Notes: generated from the sequence alone by a model not told the origin. A stretch of 64,000 bases of DNA from Diploptera punctata (GCA_030220185.1 JASPKZ010007795.1:1325001-1389000), one strand, 5' to 3'; shown: positions 31,271 to 42,154, numbered from the stretch's first letter. Numbers and translations: made by a program.

Positions 31271-31563
31271 CGTGAACTCGAGATCCTAATACGAAACATA
31301 TTTGTATAGTTTTTGAGAACATGTCCTCTTCGGACAGCATACATTTACTATAATTTTTGCGCTAACCCAGTAACATACTGCATACATTCATTCCCGTGCT
31401 ATGACGGTTCCAGATCTTATACTGGAGACGAAGTTTGTTTGGAAGGAATTTGCTATCTTAGCACTTAGTACTGCGAGAGGCAGGAGGTATTACTGTATTA
31501 CGCAAGGTAAATACATTGATCAATCACTGAAAAACAAAAACTTTTAAGGTAATTACGTCTATC

Positions 31564-31712
31564 TTTGTGGTCTTGGGGAAACTTCGCAGTCTCGTAAGGG
31601 TTCAATCCCCGGTCCGGACAAGTTTCTGGATTTTTTTTTGTTTTTTGTCACCTATAAGAAAAATGTCGGGAAACTTTCGGTCCTCTAACCTCATCTGGTC
31701 ATCATAATCATA
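31564..31712 (+). mobile_element. SINE1b head fragment
   Basis: Plus strand. ctttgtggtcttggggaaac, gggttcaatccccggtc, then gtcacctataagaaaaatgt and cctcatctggtcatcataat. It stops where the TC tract begins. Confidence 0.7.
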
Positions 31713-31719
31713 TATATAG

Positions 31720-31786
31720 AGCTCTCTCTTTCTCTCTCTCTCTCTCCTCCTCTCCTCTTCTCTCTCTCTCTCTCTTCTCTCTCTCT

Positions 31787-31831
<45 letters not shown>

Positions 31832-31937
31832 TCCTCTCTCTCTCTTCTCTCTCTCTCTCTTCTCTCTCTCTTCTCTCCTCTCTCTCTTCTCTCTCTCTTC
31901 TCTCTCTTCTCTCTCTCTCTTCTTCTCTCTCTCTCTC

Positions 31938-31971
<34 letters not shown>

Positions 31972-31981
31972 CTCTTTCTTT

Positions 31982-32015
<34 letters not shown>
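31720..32015. repeat. (TC)n/(GA)n tract with strand switch
   Basis: About 250 bases of almost pure pyrimidine (CT with TTCT interruptions), then tttctttc and about 32 bases of GA. The plus strand changes from pyrimidine to purine at about 31,982, so the ends of the tract can pair. Two long open frames across it (Arg/Glu-rich on the minus strand) are low-complexity artefacts. Confidence 0.95.
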
Positions 32016-32017
<2 letters not shown>

Positions 32018-32019
<2 letters not shown>

Positions 32020-32573
32020 TTGTGTTGTCTCGGAGGAGGCCCTGACATTGAGCTGATCACTCATTCAAGGAAGCCCTTCATGTCCTTATGTGGTCAGAAA
32101 GTATGTGTGTGATCCATAGTTTTAAATCCATCCTTCTCCCGACAGGTAGGCGTGTGGCACATAAAAGTACATATAAGGTGAGAGGTTAAACTTCGTTAAT
32201 ATAATGAAAAAAAATACTTATTGGTTTGAGCAGGCTGGTTCTTTATCACCATCATCATGATCACCTCTCTTATTAGAACTGATATTGGAAACTGCATTCA
32301 CTTTCATCACACGTCTGAATTCCAAATTCATTCCCATATTGTCAGTAACGTCAGTCACAATTCCGTCATTTCTCAATATTTAGCTCATTCTTCTTCTTAC
32401 AGAACCCTCTCCAGACCTCTTCCGTAATAGCTTCCACGTCTTTATCGCTCAATTCTTTGTCACTTTTGTTTCAATCATTACCTTATCGGTGTGTAACATA
32501 AGTTTGAAATCAAAATATATACTTATTTCAGGGACGATATTTTTGAACTGGAGTAAAAGAAATACCCTCCTTT
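32018..32573. other. Unassigned DNA
   Basis: No family recognised up to the LINE-A target duplication. Confidence 0.4.
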
Positions 32574-32584
32574 ATCAATTATTT

Positions 32585-33311
32585 ATTAAAACTAAATATA
32601 TGGTTACACGTAGAAATTCATTATATAATGGAAATGGACAGCTAATGACAAATGAGGGAAATTTTGAGGAAGTGGCTGAATTCAAATACCTAGGAACAAT
32701 AATCACAAATAGGAATGAGATGCACAAAGAAATTAAACATAGGCTCAATTCTGGAAATGCGTGCTATTATGCATTGCAGAGACTCTTGATGTCCCAACCC
32801 CTTTCAAAAAACGTTAAACTGAAAATATATAAAACTATTATTCTACCAGTTATATTATATGGGTACGAAACATGGACTGTTACTTTAAGAGAGGAAAGGA
32901 GATTACGAGTATTTGAGAATAAAGTACTTAGGAAAATTTTTGGACCAAAGAGAGATGAAACAGACAGGTGAATGGAGAAGACAACATAACAATGAACTAC
33001 ATGGTCTTTACAGGAAGCCAGATATAATAAGAACAGTTAAGTCTCGTAGACTGCGATGGGCAGGACATGTTGCACGTATGGGGAATGAAAGACTTGCATG
33101 GAAGCTTCTTGTAGGAAAGCCAGAGGGAAAACGCCCAGTTGGTAGACCAAGAATGAGGTGGGAGAATAACATTAACTATGATTTGAGGGAAGTAGATTAT
33201 ACAGGGAATGATTGGAAAGCATTAGCTCAGGATAGGGATGTATGGAGAGTTTATGTCCGTGCGGCTATGAACCTACGGGTTCGATAGTGCCAGTGAGTAA
33301 GTAGGTAAGTA
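32585..33311 (+). mobile_element. LINE-A copy with 11-bp TSD
   Basis: One of the two longest well-preserved copies (727 bp). The direct repeat atcaattattt (32,574-32,584; 33,312-33,322) bounds it. The first frame reads TKYMVTRRNSLYNGNG, EFKYLGTIITNRNEMHKEI, NACYYALQRLL, PVILYGYETWTVTLREERRL; one extra A near 32,958 shifts the rest (EWRRQHNNELHGLYRKPDI to MNLRVR, stop 33,287). The tail is gtgagtaagtaggtaagta. The break starts just downstream of where the YADD motif would be. Confidence 0.92.
32913..33287 (+). pseudogene. LINE-A C-terminal reading frame
   Basis: Open for the C-terminal 124 codons of the element. It covers ELHGLYRKPD, RRLRWAGHVARMGNERLAWK, VGRPRMRW, LREVDYTGNDWKALAQDRDV and LRVR. 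In the ancestral protein this is a C-terminal region of unknown activity behind the reverse transcriptase. It is separated from the upstream frame by a one-base insertion. Confidence 0.7.
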
Positions 33312-33322
33312 ATCAATTATTT

Positions 33323-33613
33323 CATTACAATTAAAGCCCTATTTCCTTAAGAAATTAATCATATCTTGTCTTGTACATTACCTGCTTGTAACTTTTTTCG
33401 TCTAGATACGAATAATTTAGTGCATTATCTAAAAATGATGACAAATGATTCTGGCATATTGGATAAAAATATTCCTTTCATCCATTTTTCAAAATTGTGT
33501 TGGTTCATGTATCAGTGATAGTCACAATTACTGCTTCCTACCTTGGCGGTTATCTGCACTATAGCTCTCAGGTACATTGAAAACGTCATAGTGCTGCTAA
33601 GATTTATTAACAG
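33323..33613. other. Unassigned DNA
   Basis: Target region between two LINE-A insertions; no feature seen. Confidence 0.4.
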
Positions 33614-33629
33614 TAATATTATTATCCAG

Positions 33630-33727
33630 GGAATGATTGGAAAACATTAGCTCAGGATAGGGATGGAGAGCTTATGTCCGCGCGGCCATGAACCTTCGGG
33701 TTCGATAGTGCCAGTGAGTTAGTTACT
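33630..33727 (+). mobile_element. 98-bp LINE-A insertion with 16-bp TSD
   Basis: Contains only the last 25 or so codons and a gttagttac tail, between perfect repeats taatattattatccag (33,614-33,629; 33,728-33,743). A second extreme truncation, like 9,431-9,548. Confidence 0.93.
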
Positions 33728-33999
33728 TAATATTATTATCCAGCCTAATATAATATCATATAGTGTATTTCCTTTCCGGATTGTCTTAAAACTTTAATTT
33801 TGTAAAAGAATACACGACTAAATTAAAATGTATCTTTCGATTCTGTATTTACTTAATTTTAACTCAGTACTTTCCAAAAACCTTTTTAAAGATTTTGCGC
33901 CTTGTGGAAAGTGTAGTCTTTGTTTTATTTTCTTGAATAGTTTGATATCTGTGATAACTATTTTTCTGTTAAAAATTATTGAACTGTATTTCTAATAGC

Positions 34000-34332
34000 G
34001 TCCCGGCCGTAGCCGAGAGGTTATGGCAGAAAGCCTTGGCGCAGAGCTACGGGACTTGCGCTGGATCGAGTCTCCATGGGGAAGAAATTTTCTCATGGTA
34101 TTTCGGCCAGTATTGGACCACCCAGCATCGTGATGCATTTGGGTAGCTACAATAAGTAGCGGCTCCAGGTTGAGAAAACCAGCTATAACGGCTGGGAGAC
34201 TCGACATGCCGACCACATGTCACCCCTACACTGGCTGTTGATCATCTACCTCTGTGATTGACACATGTGGATGTGAGGCCAGCAGCCGGCTGGTAGGCTA
34301 AGGGCCTTGTAGGCCTGTCGCGTCAGGAGTTT
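34000..34332 (+). mobile_element. SINE6 copy with 13-bp TSD
   Basis: Best plus-strand reference copy. Head gccgtagccgagaggttatg (A-box) and ggatcgagtctcc (B-box, one change); body with tagctacaataagtagcggc and cacatgtggatgtgaggcca; end gtcgcgtcaggag. The repeat tatttctaatagc (33,987-33,999; 34,333-34,345) is the target duplication. Confidence 0.92.
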
Positions 34333-34602
34333 TATTTCTAATAGCACATTTTTAAAATATCCAGGTCATTTCTTTTTCCGTCTGTTAATATATATATACC
34401 CCCATTTTACTGTGCTCAGCTTGATCTTTATAACTATCTTCTTCCTAATTTATATAATAAAAACATTTAAGATTTTCCACAGTAATCCGCTTTGGTGAAA
34501 ACCTGAGAAAATTTTGTTTCGACTCCTCTTCATATTTTTCATAGTTATTGCTGATCAACTGACGGGGTTGACTTATTTTTCTGAATCTGATATATACAGT
34601 AT

Positions 34603-34940
34603 CCATCCATCCATAGTAATTCTGCCCGGGGGCAGGTCTTTCACTGTAATCATAGTATTTTCATGCTATGCTTTTCAGCTTTACTAGGGAAGTATATGTG
34701 TGGTAGCTTCCCGTTGCTTTCTACACCGGTGAAGGATGATGATGATGATAATGATAAGGGTGATGATCGTGGCCGGATGATTTTTGGGGACCGTTGAGCC
34801 CTAAGCTTTATGACATTTGTCTTACAGGCGAGGAAAAACCCCGAAAAAAACTCATCCAGGAAGCTCGTCCCGACCGAGGATCGAACCCGGGCCCGCAGCG
34901 TGACAAGGCAGCACGCTACCTCAAGACCCCAGCGGTGGAC
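34603..34940 (-). mobile_element. SINE1 copy with 11-bp TSD
   Basis: Layout as at 16,474. The repeat atatacagtat (34,592-34,602; 34,941-34,951) bounds 338 bp. Confidence 0.9.
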
Positions 34941-34951
34941 ATATACAGTAT

Positions 34952-35238
34952 AATATCCAATAATTTAATACAATGCACAATTCGAACTGATTGAAACCCA
35001 GGAATAACCTAAAATACAGTATATCACTGTGTAAAGGATAGTGATGGAAATTCATTTTGGTATATCACGTGACACACCTACTCTCACCCGCACACTTCAC
35101 CCCTCAAACAAACGGTGTTTGGTCACTAAGTGTACAATATATCTTTTTTTTTTAAATAAATTCTAGACCGTCTATAAGATGTAACGATTAGCATATCAGA
35201 AGTCTCGGGTTCGATTTCTTTAACTGTACTACATCACT
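34952..35238. other. Mostly unassigned, tRNA-like relic at 35,185-35,225
   Basis: gattagcatatcagaagtct followed by cgggttcgatttc looks like the anticodon-to-T-arm part of a tRNA-like SINE head. No body follows. Confidence 0.4.
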
Positions 35239-35650
35239 CCCACTGGCTCTATTGAATCCGTAGGTTCATGGCCGCGCGGACATAAACTCTCCACGCATCC
35301 CTATCCTGAGGTAATATTTTCCAATCCCCTGTATATTCTACTTTACTCAAACCATGGTTAATGTTATTTTCCTACCTCATTATTGGTCTATCAACTGACC
35401 GTTTTCCCTCTGATTTTTCTTCAAGAACTTTCCAAGCCCCTACTTCATTCCCCATTCGTGCAACATGTCCTGTCCATCGCAGTCTACGAGACTTACTATC
35501 TGTTCTTATTATATCTGGTTTTCTATAGAGATCATATAGTTCATTGTTAAGTATTCTTCTCCATTTGCCAGTCTATTCATCTCTCTTTGATTCAAAAAGT
35601 TTTTCGAGAACTTTATTCTCAAATATTCCTAATATTTTCTCCTCCCTTAA

Positions 35651-36840
35651 CCCGTCAGAACACGCGCATAATTTTGCACCGTTACCACACGCGCTGGGTA
35701 TTTTTTGCCCGAAACTTTATTAAGTGATATTAACAGCAAAATGTAATTTTTAGAATATTCTATATTATATATTTATTTTGACCATGACTATCCTTCATTT
35801 GACCATGTCTAAATTATTATTGTTTAATTTAACAATACATAAAATAAGATCTAATATGTACTACATTTTCTTCACAAACATGCTGTAGTATAATGTATTA
35901 GTTCAGTGCCAACAAAAATGATGAAAAAGTCATATATATTTAGCAGCCACTCACACACTATGTTCACTTCCTGAATCGGGATTTACCCCCCCCCTAAAAA
36001 ATTAACAATGCACATGAGCATTAACTACACAATAATGTTCTTCAGAAAAATACTGCAATATTATGTTTCTTGTTCAGTGCTAACATTAATTAGAAATAAA
36101 TATTGATTATAGCATTTGGGAGCCACTCACTCAAACACTATTGTCACTATTGGCACACCCCTCGCAGAAAGGTACAGAATGTTCTTTACAGATCATCTTG
36201 GTACAGCTGTGGCATGAAGTAGTTGTTTTACGATCTTTCTTCTTCGGACATACTTCACATCGAACTGAAGACATCTTCATACATTTCTGTGTTGATTGGG
36301 TTTGTTCCTCCACACCAGCCAATCTTCGAATAGTGGATCTATTTTCTCCAATAAGTTCCATCTTTACCTTTGTAACTAACAAACTGAGACAGTGGAGCAT
36401 CATCCTCATAGTCTTCATTACTCATAGTTGCTTCCTGTTCTGTATCAGAATTATGTTCACTTTCGGAGAGATGATCGGCTTCATCTCCTGATTCATGTTC
36501 AATAACATCTTCATCTTCATTTAGCCAGTTTACTATTTGTCCACTTTGCCTATATTATAAGTCCATTTTGTAATGGAAAATAGAAATGGCGCACAAATAA
36601 AATGATTCACTATTTATGTTACTTATTCACACGCGCTGGGTAATTCTTACCCAATCTTGATATATGCATCCATAAACTCCTGCAGTCACAGGAAAACTAA
36701 CTAAATCTTACATACAACAATGCAAAAATATCTGAAAGAAAGGTACTGAAAACGGCAGATAAATTTAAATTCAAACACAGTGTTGCCAACAAAAAGAATA
36801 ACGTCTGGGTATTTTTTACCCTGGCGCCTGTGCTTACGGG
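35651..36840 (-). mobile_element. Deleted piggyBac-type transposon
   Basis: 1,190 bp between TTAA (35,647-35,650) and TTAA (36,841-36,844). The tips are inverted: CCCGTCAGAACACG left, CCCGTAAGCACAG right (read inward). Subterminal blocks repeat the pattern cgctgggta..tt...ccc at 35,691, 36,632 and, as tctgggtattttttaccc, at 36,805. It contains N- and C-terminal remnants of a transposase and nothing of its catalytic middle. TTAA targeting, CCC tips and the C-terminal Cys-rich domain agree on piggyBac. Confidence 0.9.
36131..36560 (-). pseudogene. piggyBac transposase, N- and C-termini joined
   Basis: Minus strand. The first frame (about 36,530-36,381) reads NWLNEDEDVIEHESGDEADH, SESEHNSDTEQEA and SYKGKDGTYWRK, the acidic N-terminal region and the GKDGxxW motif seen in piggyBac proteins. 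A second, overlapping frame (36,418-36,131) carries the C-terminal Cys-rich domain: VRCEVCPKKKDRKTTTSC, HSCTKMICKEHSVPFCEGC, with a CxxC, CxxC, C-x3-H, CxxC layout. The catalytic aspartates lie in the missing middle. No start codon is in frame upstream. Probably an internal-deletion derivative mobilised in trans. Confidence 0.82.
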
Positions 36841-36892
36841 TTAAAGTAACAGTCCATGTTTCGCATTAATATAATATAACTGATTGTACCAT

Positions 36893-37530
36893 ATAACATT
36901 TATTTATTTCTAAATAAGTGAAATTGGGTTCACTCAATCGCATGAGGATTAGAGTCACTATTCAATACTAATAAAATTCATATTAGTCACTATTTCTAGT
37001 TCATTAGATGAAATAGGATGTATTATACTTTTTAGAAGTAATCCAAATTACTATTGTTCTGTAGTTGTGAGCTAAGGCTTTGTAGGCGTATATTATGTAT
37101 AGAACGAACGAACAAATCTGCATAGAATGCGGCTTTTGATGGCGGCTATTATGCAGTTATGTCGACTGTAAATTTTTGTCGACATGGGTACGAAGGCCGA
37201 GCCCATTAACCCCATGTTGTTGAGTTTTGAAGTGTTGAAACACACTTTGAATGATATTATATTGTATAAATATTGTGTGATTTAGTTTATATTTGCGTCA
37301 TTCGTTCTTTCCATGGCTGTGTACAGTAGCGTATTTGGGCTCCGGTGTAATTGGCTCTTGTGTGACCTAATTAGGTTTGATTGTGTTTATTTGTTATTAT
37401 TTTATTTAGTTTTATCCCATTTCGCTGGTATGGGTGACCATTTTGAATGTTAACTGTTGCCCATGCATTGGATTGGGTGACCGTTCTAAAATGTGCAGTT
37501 TATTTTTGCTATTAATTTCGATTTTTTTTT
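36893..37530. other. Unassigned DNA
   Basis: No feature recognised. Confidence 0.4.
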
Positions 37531-37531
37531 G

Positions 37532-37925
37532 TAAATATTTTAATTTATTATGGTAAAATATAATGGATTGTACGTTTTTTATGTATATTTTAATTAATTC
37601 CTAGGCTGTTTGAGCTAAAGAAGCTTTGTGAAAGCCCAAGAATTAGTGCAATAAGACACGGACCGCCTAGAATTGGTCAAGCGACAGTCTGTGATATTTT
37701 TCTAGTGATGGGTGACCGTGGTGAATTTTGTCACTTTTTTCTGAGTTTTTTCGATTGTGTATAATGTTTTTTTGTAAATATTTTAATTTTGTTTTATTAA
37801 ATATGATTAAATATATGTTTTAATATAGATTATAATAATTTCTTAGGCTATTTTGAGCATAAAATGCTTTACGAAAGCCTCGAATTTAGCGTTACGAAAC
37901 ACGGACCGCCTCGAAAATATTAGGA
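37532..37925 (+). repeat. Diverged 240-bp tandem duplication
   Basis: 37,532-37,677 and 37,772-37,922 share tgtaaatattttaattt, ttc.taggct.tttgagc, ctttacgaaagcc / ctttgtgaaagcc and acacggaccgcct. Offset about 240 bases. It holds no coding that I recognise. Confidence 0.65.
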
Positions 37926-38691
37926 CTTTGAAATTTTTCTTGTATTTTAGGACTCTAATATTTTTCCATAGGTCTTTCAGCGGACCTCTTGGAATATTGG
38001 CGGATAGTGGTCCCGTCGTTTGGGGTTCCACGTTCGCGGTGATTGGTTTTAGTAATTAATGGACTTTGAATTTCTTTTTTTTTTTTTTATGTTTTGTATA
38101 GTCGATAACCAGGGACTACTTATTTATACAGTAAAGTGAAGATCGGAACATTGTATAATGAGTAATAAGATTTATTTCTTCAAGCAATTACAGTTTCATA
38201 AATATAACTTTAAAAATGTGATGAATATTTTCTGTAGTATATTACAGTATTACCTTTATATTACACACGTTACTTTGAATAGAGAATTATGTTCTGTTAC
38301 GTACACGTTATTCTAATCTGTGTTGAAGTTATAACATTTAGTGCATACAAATTATTTCCCTTATGATTGAAGGTTCTGGATATTGTATCGTGCCATATTC
38401 TTATTGTGCCGATTTTTTTTCTGGCCTCTTATCTTTCAGCTTTGAAGAAGGAAGAAGTAACAGCTCTGAATCGTCGGGACGCGTCGGTACATTAAAATAT
38501 GTCAGCACGGCGCAATACTGAAGTAACTTAAATCGCCATATTGCCTCCAATTTAGATATGAGAATTAACGAAACTCGGTTAATAATTTGAAATTAAAGTT
38601 CAGGAATGGCGTCATGCGGACACATGACTCTATATTGCCTTCGACGTGGTAACCAACGGTTTTGCTCTTCGGAGCTGTCGTGCCACGGATT
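37926..38691. other. Unassigned DNA
   Basis: No family recognised before the LINE-A target duplication. Confidence 0.4.
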
Positions 38692-38704
38692 ATAAATTCT
38701 ATAC

Positions 38705-39094
38705 ATACTTACTTACTTACTCACTGGCACTATCGAACCCGTAGGTTCATGGCCTCACGGACATAAGCTCTCCATACATCCCTATCCTGAGCTAATGCTT
38801 TCCAATCATTCCCTGTGTAATCTACTTCCCTCAAATCATAGTTAATGTTATCCTCCCACCTCATTCTTGGTCTACCAACCGGGCGTTTTCCCTCTGGCTT
38901 TCCTACAAGAAGCAAGTCTTTCATTCCCCATACGTGCAACATGTCCTGCCCATCGCAGTCTACGAGACTTAACTGTTCTTATTATATCTGGTTTCCTGTA
39001 AAGACCATGTAGTTCATTGTTATTTAGTCTTCTCCATTCGCCTGTCTGTTCATCTCTCTTTGGTCCAAAAATTTCCTAAGTACTTTATTCTCAA
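38705..39094 (-). mobile_element. LINE-A copy with 13-bp TSD
   Basis: 390 bp. The repeat ataaattctatac (38,692-38,704; 39,095-39,107) bounds it. The minus-strand frame 38,942-38,730 is open with KPEGKRPVGRPRMRWEDNIN to LRVR, but 13 or so codons around MGNERLAW are shortened (MGMKDLLLVGKPEG in effect). Confidence 0.92.
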
Positions 39095-39107
39095 ATAAAT
39101 TCTATAC

Positions 39108-40328
39108 TGCAGTAAGTATTTTTATGGAGTAATTGAATTTTATTGTCTATAAAATTGTTATTCTAATGTTAGTGTTTATAAATTTTCAATCGTGTAATAA
39201 AGTCTCATATTGTTCTTTAATGTACTTTTTACTTTTAATGGAATTCAGATTAATGGAATTATAGCTCCAGACGCTGTTATTGAAGGCCATTACTCGACGT
39301 GTGTATGGTGTATGTATTGTTTGTTAATCATAGCCAGGAGGAAATGTAAAAGAAGAGGAGGACGTGCTGTGTTTTGTAGTCGATCCATTCCAGCCAGATG
39401 TAGTTATTTTCTATTAAAATACAAGATTTCCTTTTTCCTTCACTTCCTTTTCTTTCTTTAGTTCGTCGGTAGCATTGCGTGCTTTATTGCAGGGTCTCGT
39501 TTGTCAACATTTCTCTCCACCCTATCGTTTCCGTTCTTCATATACATAGGGGAGATGAAGGTGCTAAATATAGGGTGAAAAAAATGAGGGAGAGTTCCTT
39601 TTACTTCTCACACCCCTTTACGATGATGCATGTATGTAGTGGTTGGGATTGATCTTGAGGGAGCTATGGACCATTAAGTTATTATTCAACACCATTATTA
39701 TCCCTGCATCTTGTACCATCACCAATCCAATAGAATTTTTAAATTTCCTTAGGCGTTATAAACTTGAATGATAAATAAAAGGAATGAAACCGTAAGACTG
39801 TAGGTTTGAAATGTGGATGCTGTGATTAACAAATGAAAACAGAGGGAGTCATGTGGCTAGAGTGACGCAATTATTTAATTTTAATATCAGTTTCTTAATC
39901 GGATTCTCTTATTCTCTATTCAAATAGCTAATCAGTATTTATCACAAGGCTGCTTGAATTTAGTTGCTGACCATATTAGACTATCAAAAAGTCTATCGTA
40001 TAGCCGGAATCGAACCCGGAATAGTTTTGACACGCCGAGCATTACAACACAAAGGAGATCCTTACACATGAATTATTTTAAAAGAAATGTAGGATCAATT
40101 CTGGGACTACAACGTATAAATTTGACAGCAATTGTTATGAAAAAATCAAGTTTCGAAGTCAATTGTACTGGTTACTGTTGCTGCCTATCAGATGCTGTGG
40201 GAAATCGCATAATAACAGATTATTGTGTCGAAATTCCTTAACCTAGGTTTCATTTATGGCCACTTTTAGACCTAATACCTATTAGAGTTAATATACATAA
40301 ATTTAGGCCTACTTGTTATATATTAATT
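39108..40328. other. Unassigned DNA
   Basis: 1.2 kb. A T-arm-like ccggaatcgaacccgga (40,001-40,020, minus) suggests a SINE relic; otherwise nothing recognised. Confidence 0.45.
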
Positions 40329-40650
40329 CTTCTTCTTCTTCTTCTACGCATGAAAGCTGGCAGCTTGTTGCGTGTTCATTCACTATAGGTCCGGGGTATG
40401 GTGACGTCCTTCCATCGTAGTTGTGGTCGGCCTAAAGGCCTTTTCTGCTGAGGTGTCCAGTCACGTACTTTCTTCACTGATCTACTATTCTCCATTCTAT
40501 CTATGTGATCGTTCCAGTTTAGTCTTCTATCATTTATCCAGAGGTTTATAGGTTCAAATTCACATTCTTCTCTAATAACAGAGCTGCGAATTTTCTCTCT
40601 CGGCGATTTTCCTACGATTTTCCTTAAAACTTTCATTTCGGTTGTTCATT
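40329..40650 (-). mobile_element. LINE-E 3' end
   Basis: Minus strand, frame 40,636-40,376: MKVLRKIVGKSPREKIRSS, IREECEFEPINLWINDRRL, WNDHIDRMENSRSVKKVRD, KRPLGRPQLRWKD. Typical LINE C-terminus with a (GAA)n tail at 40,329. Sequence differs from LINE-B. Confidence 0.8.
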
Positions 40651-40849
40651 GTTAAATTTTGAAAATGCGTTTAGCTCCAGCAGTTATTATAGTTAAATGT
40701 ATAACCCTTGAGAACCCAACAAGTCTCAATTGTTTAAGTTTTAAACCCCTCAAAAATCTATTCATAAACATAAAGTAGGCCTAAAATGCTCCCTAATTTT
40801 TTGTATAATAAGCTGCTGAGTTAAAATCATGAAACTGAGTATACCCCGT

Positions 40850-41310
40850 CCTGGATTCTACAGAAGTACTCGTCGATCCCGGTGATGGATTTTTTCAGAG
40901 CGTAAAAATCCTTGAGTTTGTTTTTATGGAATATAATTAAAACCGTGATTCATGCGCAGAACAGCGGGTTACACCAGATGGGATCGGAAAGGAACACCGA
41001 TATCTTAAAAGAATTGAAGACTACGCCAATTTTGGAATATATTAAACAGTACCAACTAAATTGGAAACACCATCTTGATAGAATGAGTTCAAATCGGATC
41101 CCCAAAGCTGTTTATAATTATATACCAAGAGGACGAAGATCACTGGGCCGTCCTATGAAACGCTGGAGGGAAAATTTTCTATAGGATCGTAACAGGCCTT
41201 GGCCTAATACTTGGAAGGAAGAAGAAGAAGAAGAAGAATTAAAACCGTAGGTCCCATATCGTAAATTTGCGGAGTATAAATAACCGCAGTCCCAAAATAC
41301 TAGACTTTAA
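40850..41310 (+). mobile_element. SINE7 copy interrupted by a LINE
   Basis: Left part 40,850-40,946 (cgtcgatcccggtgatggat, tcagagcgtaaaaatcc); right part 41,237-41,310 (ccgtaggtcccatatcgtaa, atttgcggagtata). The order matches the intact copy at 61,130. Confidence 0.75.
40947..41236 (+). mobile_element. LINE insertion inside SINE7, 12-bp TSD
   Basis: 290 bp with the repeat aattaaaaccgt at 40,935-40,946 and 41,237-41,248. The frame to 41,184 reads YIKQYQLNWKHHLDRMSSNR, IPKAVYNYIPRGRRSLGRPM, KRWRENFL, stop, then a (GAA)n tail. Related to LINE-B/D by the HLDRM...GRPxKRW layout. Confidence 0.9.
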
Positions 41311-41745
41311 ACAAAATGTATTAGCCCTTTCGAGCCAAGAATTACGATCCTAATATCTTAAGCTGTGAAGAGCATTGTAAAATAGAATAATACATACATG
41401 CCGTCCTCCCTATATTTACATGCGAAAATTACTGGATTATCACATACGTTAACCTGTAGTAGACCTAATATGAATGTGTGTCTTATCAGCTGAGTCTAGT
41501 CCATATTATTTCAGTTAAACACAGTAGCAACCATATCTTTTAATTTTCCTGTAGATGACAATAAAAGCAATAAGTTATGGAAATTAACTATTTGACCTTT
41601 AGAGATTTCGAAGACAAATAGCTTCATTTTATGATTAGATTTATTGGTATAGCCAATATTCATACTTTTTCATTTAATTAGTTCGTTACATAATTAAACA
41701 TTAGGTGTAGTAAAATCTTTGCAGTAAATACCGCTGTGTGTGTAA
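41311..41745. other. Unassigned DNA
   Basis: No feature recognised. Confidence 0.4.
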
Positions 41746-41748
41746 CTC

Positions 41749-41779
<31 letters not shown>

Positions 41780-41790
41780 TAATAATAATT
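41746..41790. repeat. (AAT)n microsatellite
   Basis: About 42 bases of TAA repeats at the 5' border of a LINE 3' fragment. Confidence 0.95.
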
Positions 41791-41915
41791 ATACGTGGAT
41801 GCAGGAAATAAGAACTGGAATGAGAGCAAGAGGACTGGAAGACATGGATTGGATGGAGAGAGACGAGTGGAGAAAAAAATAAAACTTTGGGCACAGAAAG
41901 ATGTGTAAACATTAA
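41791..41915 (+). mobile_element. LINE 3' fragment between AAT tracts
   Basis: Codons read WMQEIRTGMRARGLEDMDWM, ERDEWRKKIKLWAQKDV, stop. It resembles a LINE C-terminus (GLxDxDWxxRxxWRKKI). TAA repeats lie on both sides, which fits insertion into, or duplication of, a TAA target. Confidence 0.65.
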
Positions 41916-41927
41916 AATTCTGTATAT

Positions 41928-41928
41928 A

Positions 41929-41991
<63 letters not shown>
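41928..41991. repeat. (AAT)n microsatellite
   Basis: About 62 bases; tail side of the LINE fragment. A third tract lies at 42,136-42,189. Confidence 0.95.
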
Positions 41992-41993
<2 letters not shown>

Positions 41994-42154
41994 CTAATGA
42001 GTTTCTATTGCTGCAGTCGCTTTCCCCATTTATAGTCTCCACTGTTTCTATCCAAATTCAGTTCTCTGGTTCACATCCCTCTCAGAACATTTTGTTTCAG
42101 CTTATATTTTGGTCTTCCTCTCATTGCTCTTCAGGAATAATAATAATAATAATA

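Larger units (their letters stand above)
35239..36892 (-). mobile_element. LINE-A copy interrupted by piggyBac
   Basis: Minus-strand LINE-A in two parts, 35,239-35,646 and 36,841-36,892. Removing 35,651-36,840 and one TTAA restores the family order (tcctcccttaa then agtaacagtccatg). Diverged, with shifts; the tail is missing. It is therefore older than the DNA transposon inside it. Confidence 0.88.

Noticed and set aside
31602..32064. Two long Arg/Glu-rich open frames on the minus strand
   Set aside because: They translate the TC/GA tract; open frames there are a property of the dinucleotide repeat.
39210..39461. 83-residue open frame ending in Phe/Leu-rich sequence
   Set aside because: No domain, no splice context or homologous copy seen; likely chance in AT-rich DNA.
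41701..42042. Open frames rich in Ile or Tyr near TAA repeats
   Set aside because: Produced by trinucleotide microsatellites.
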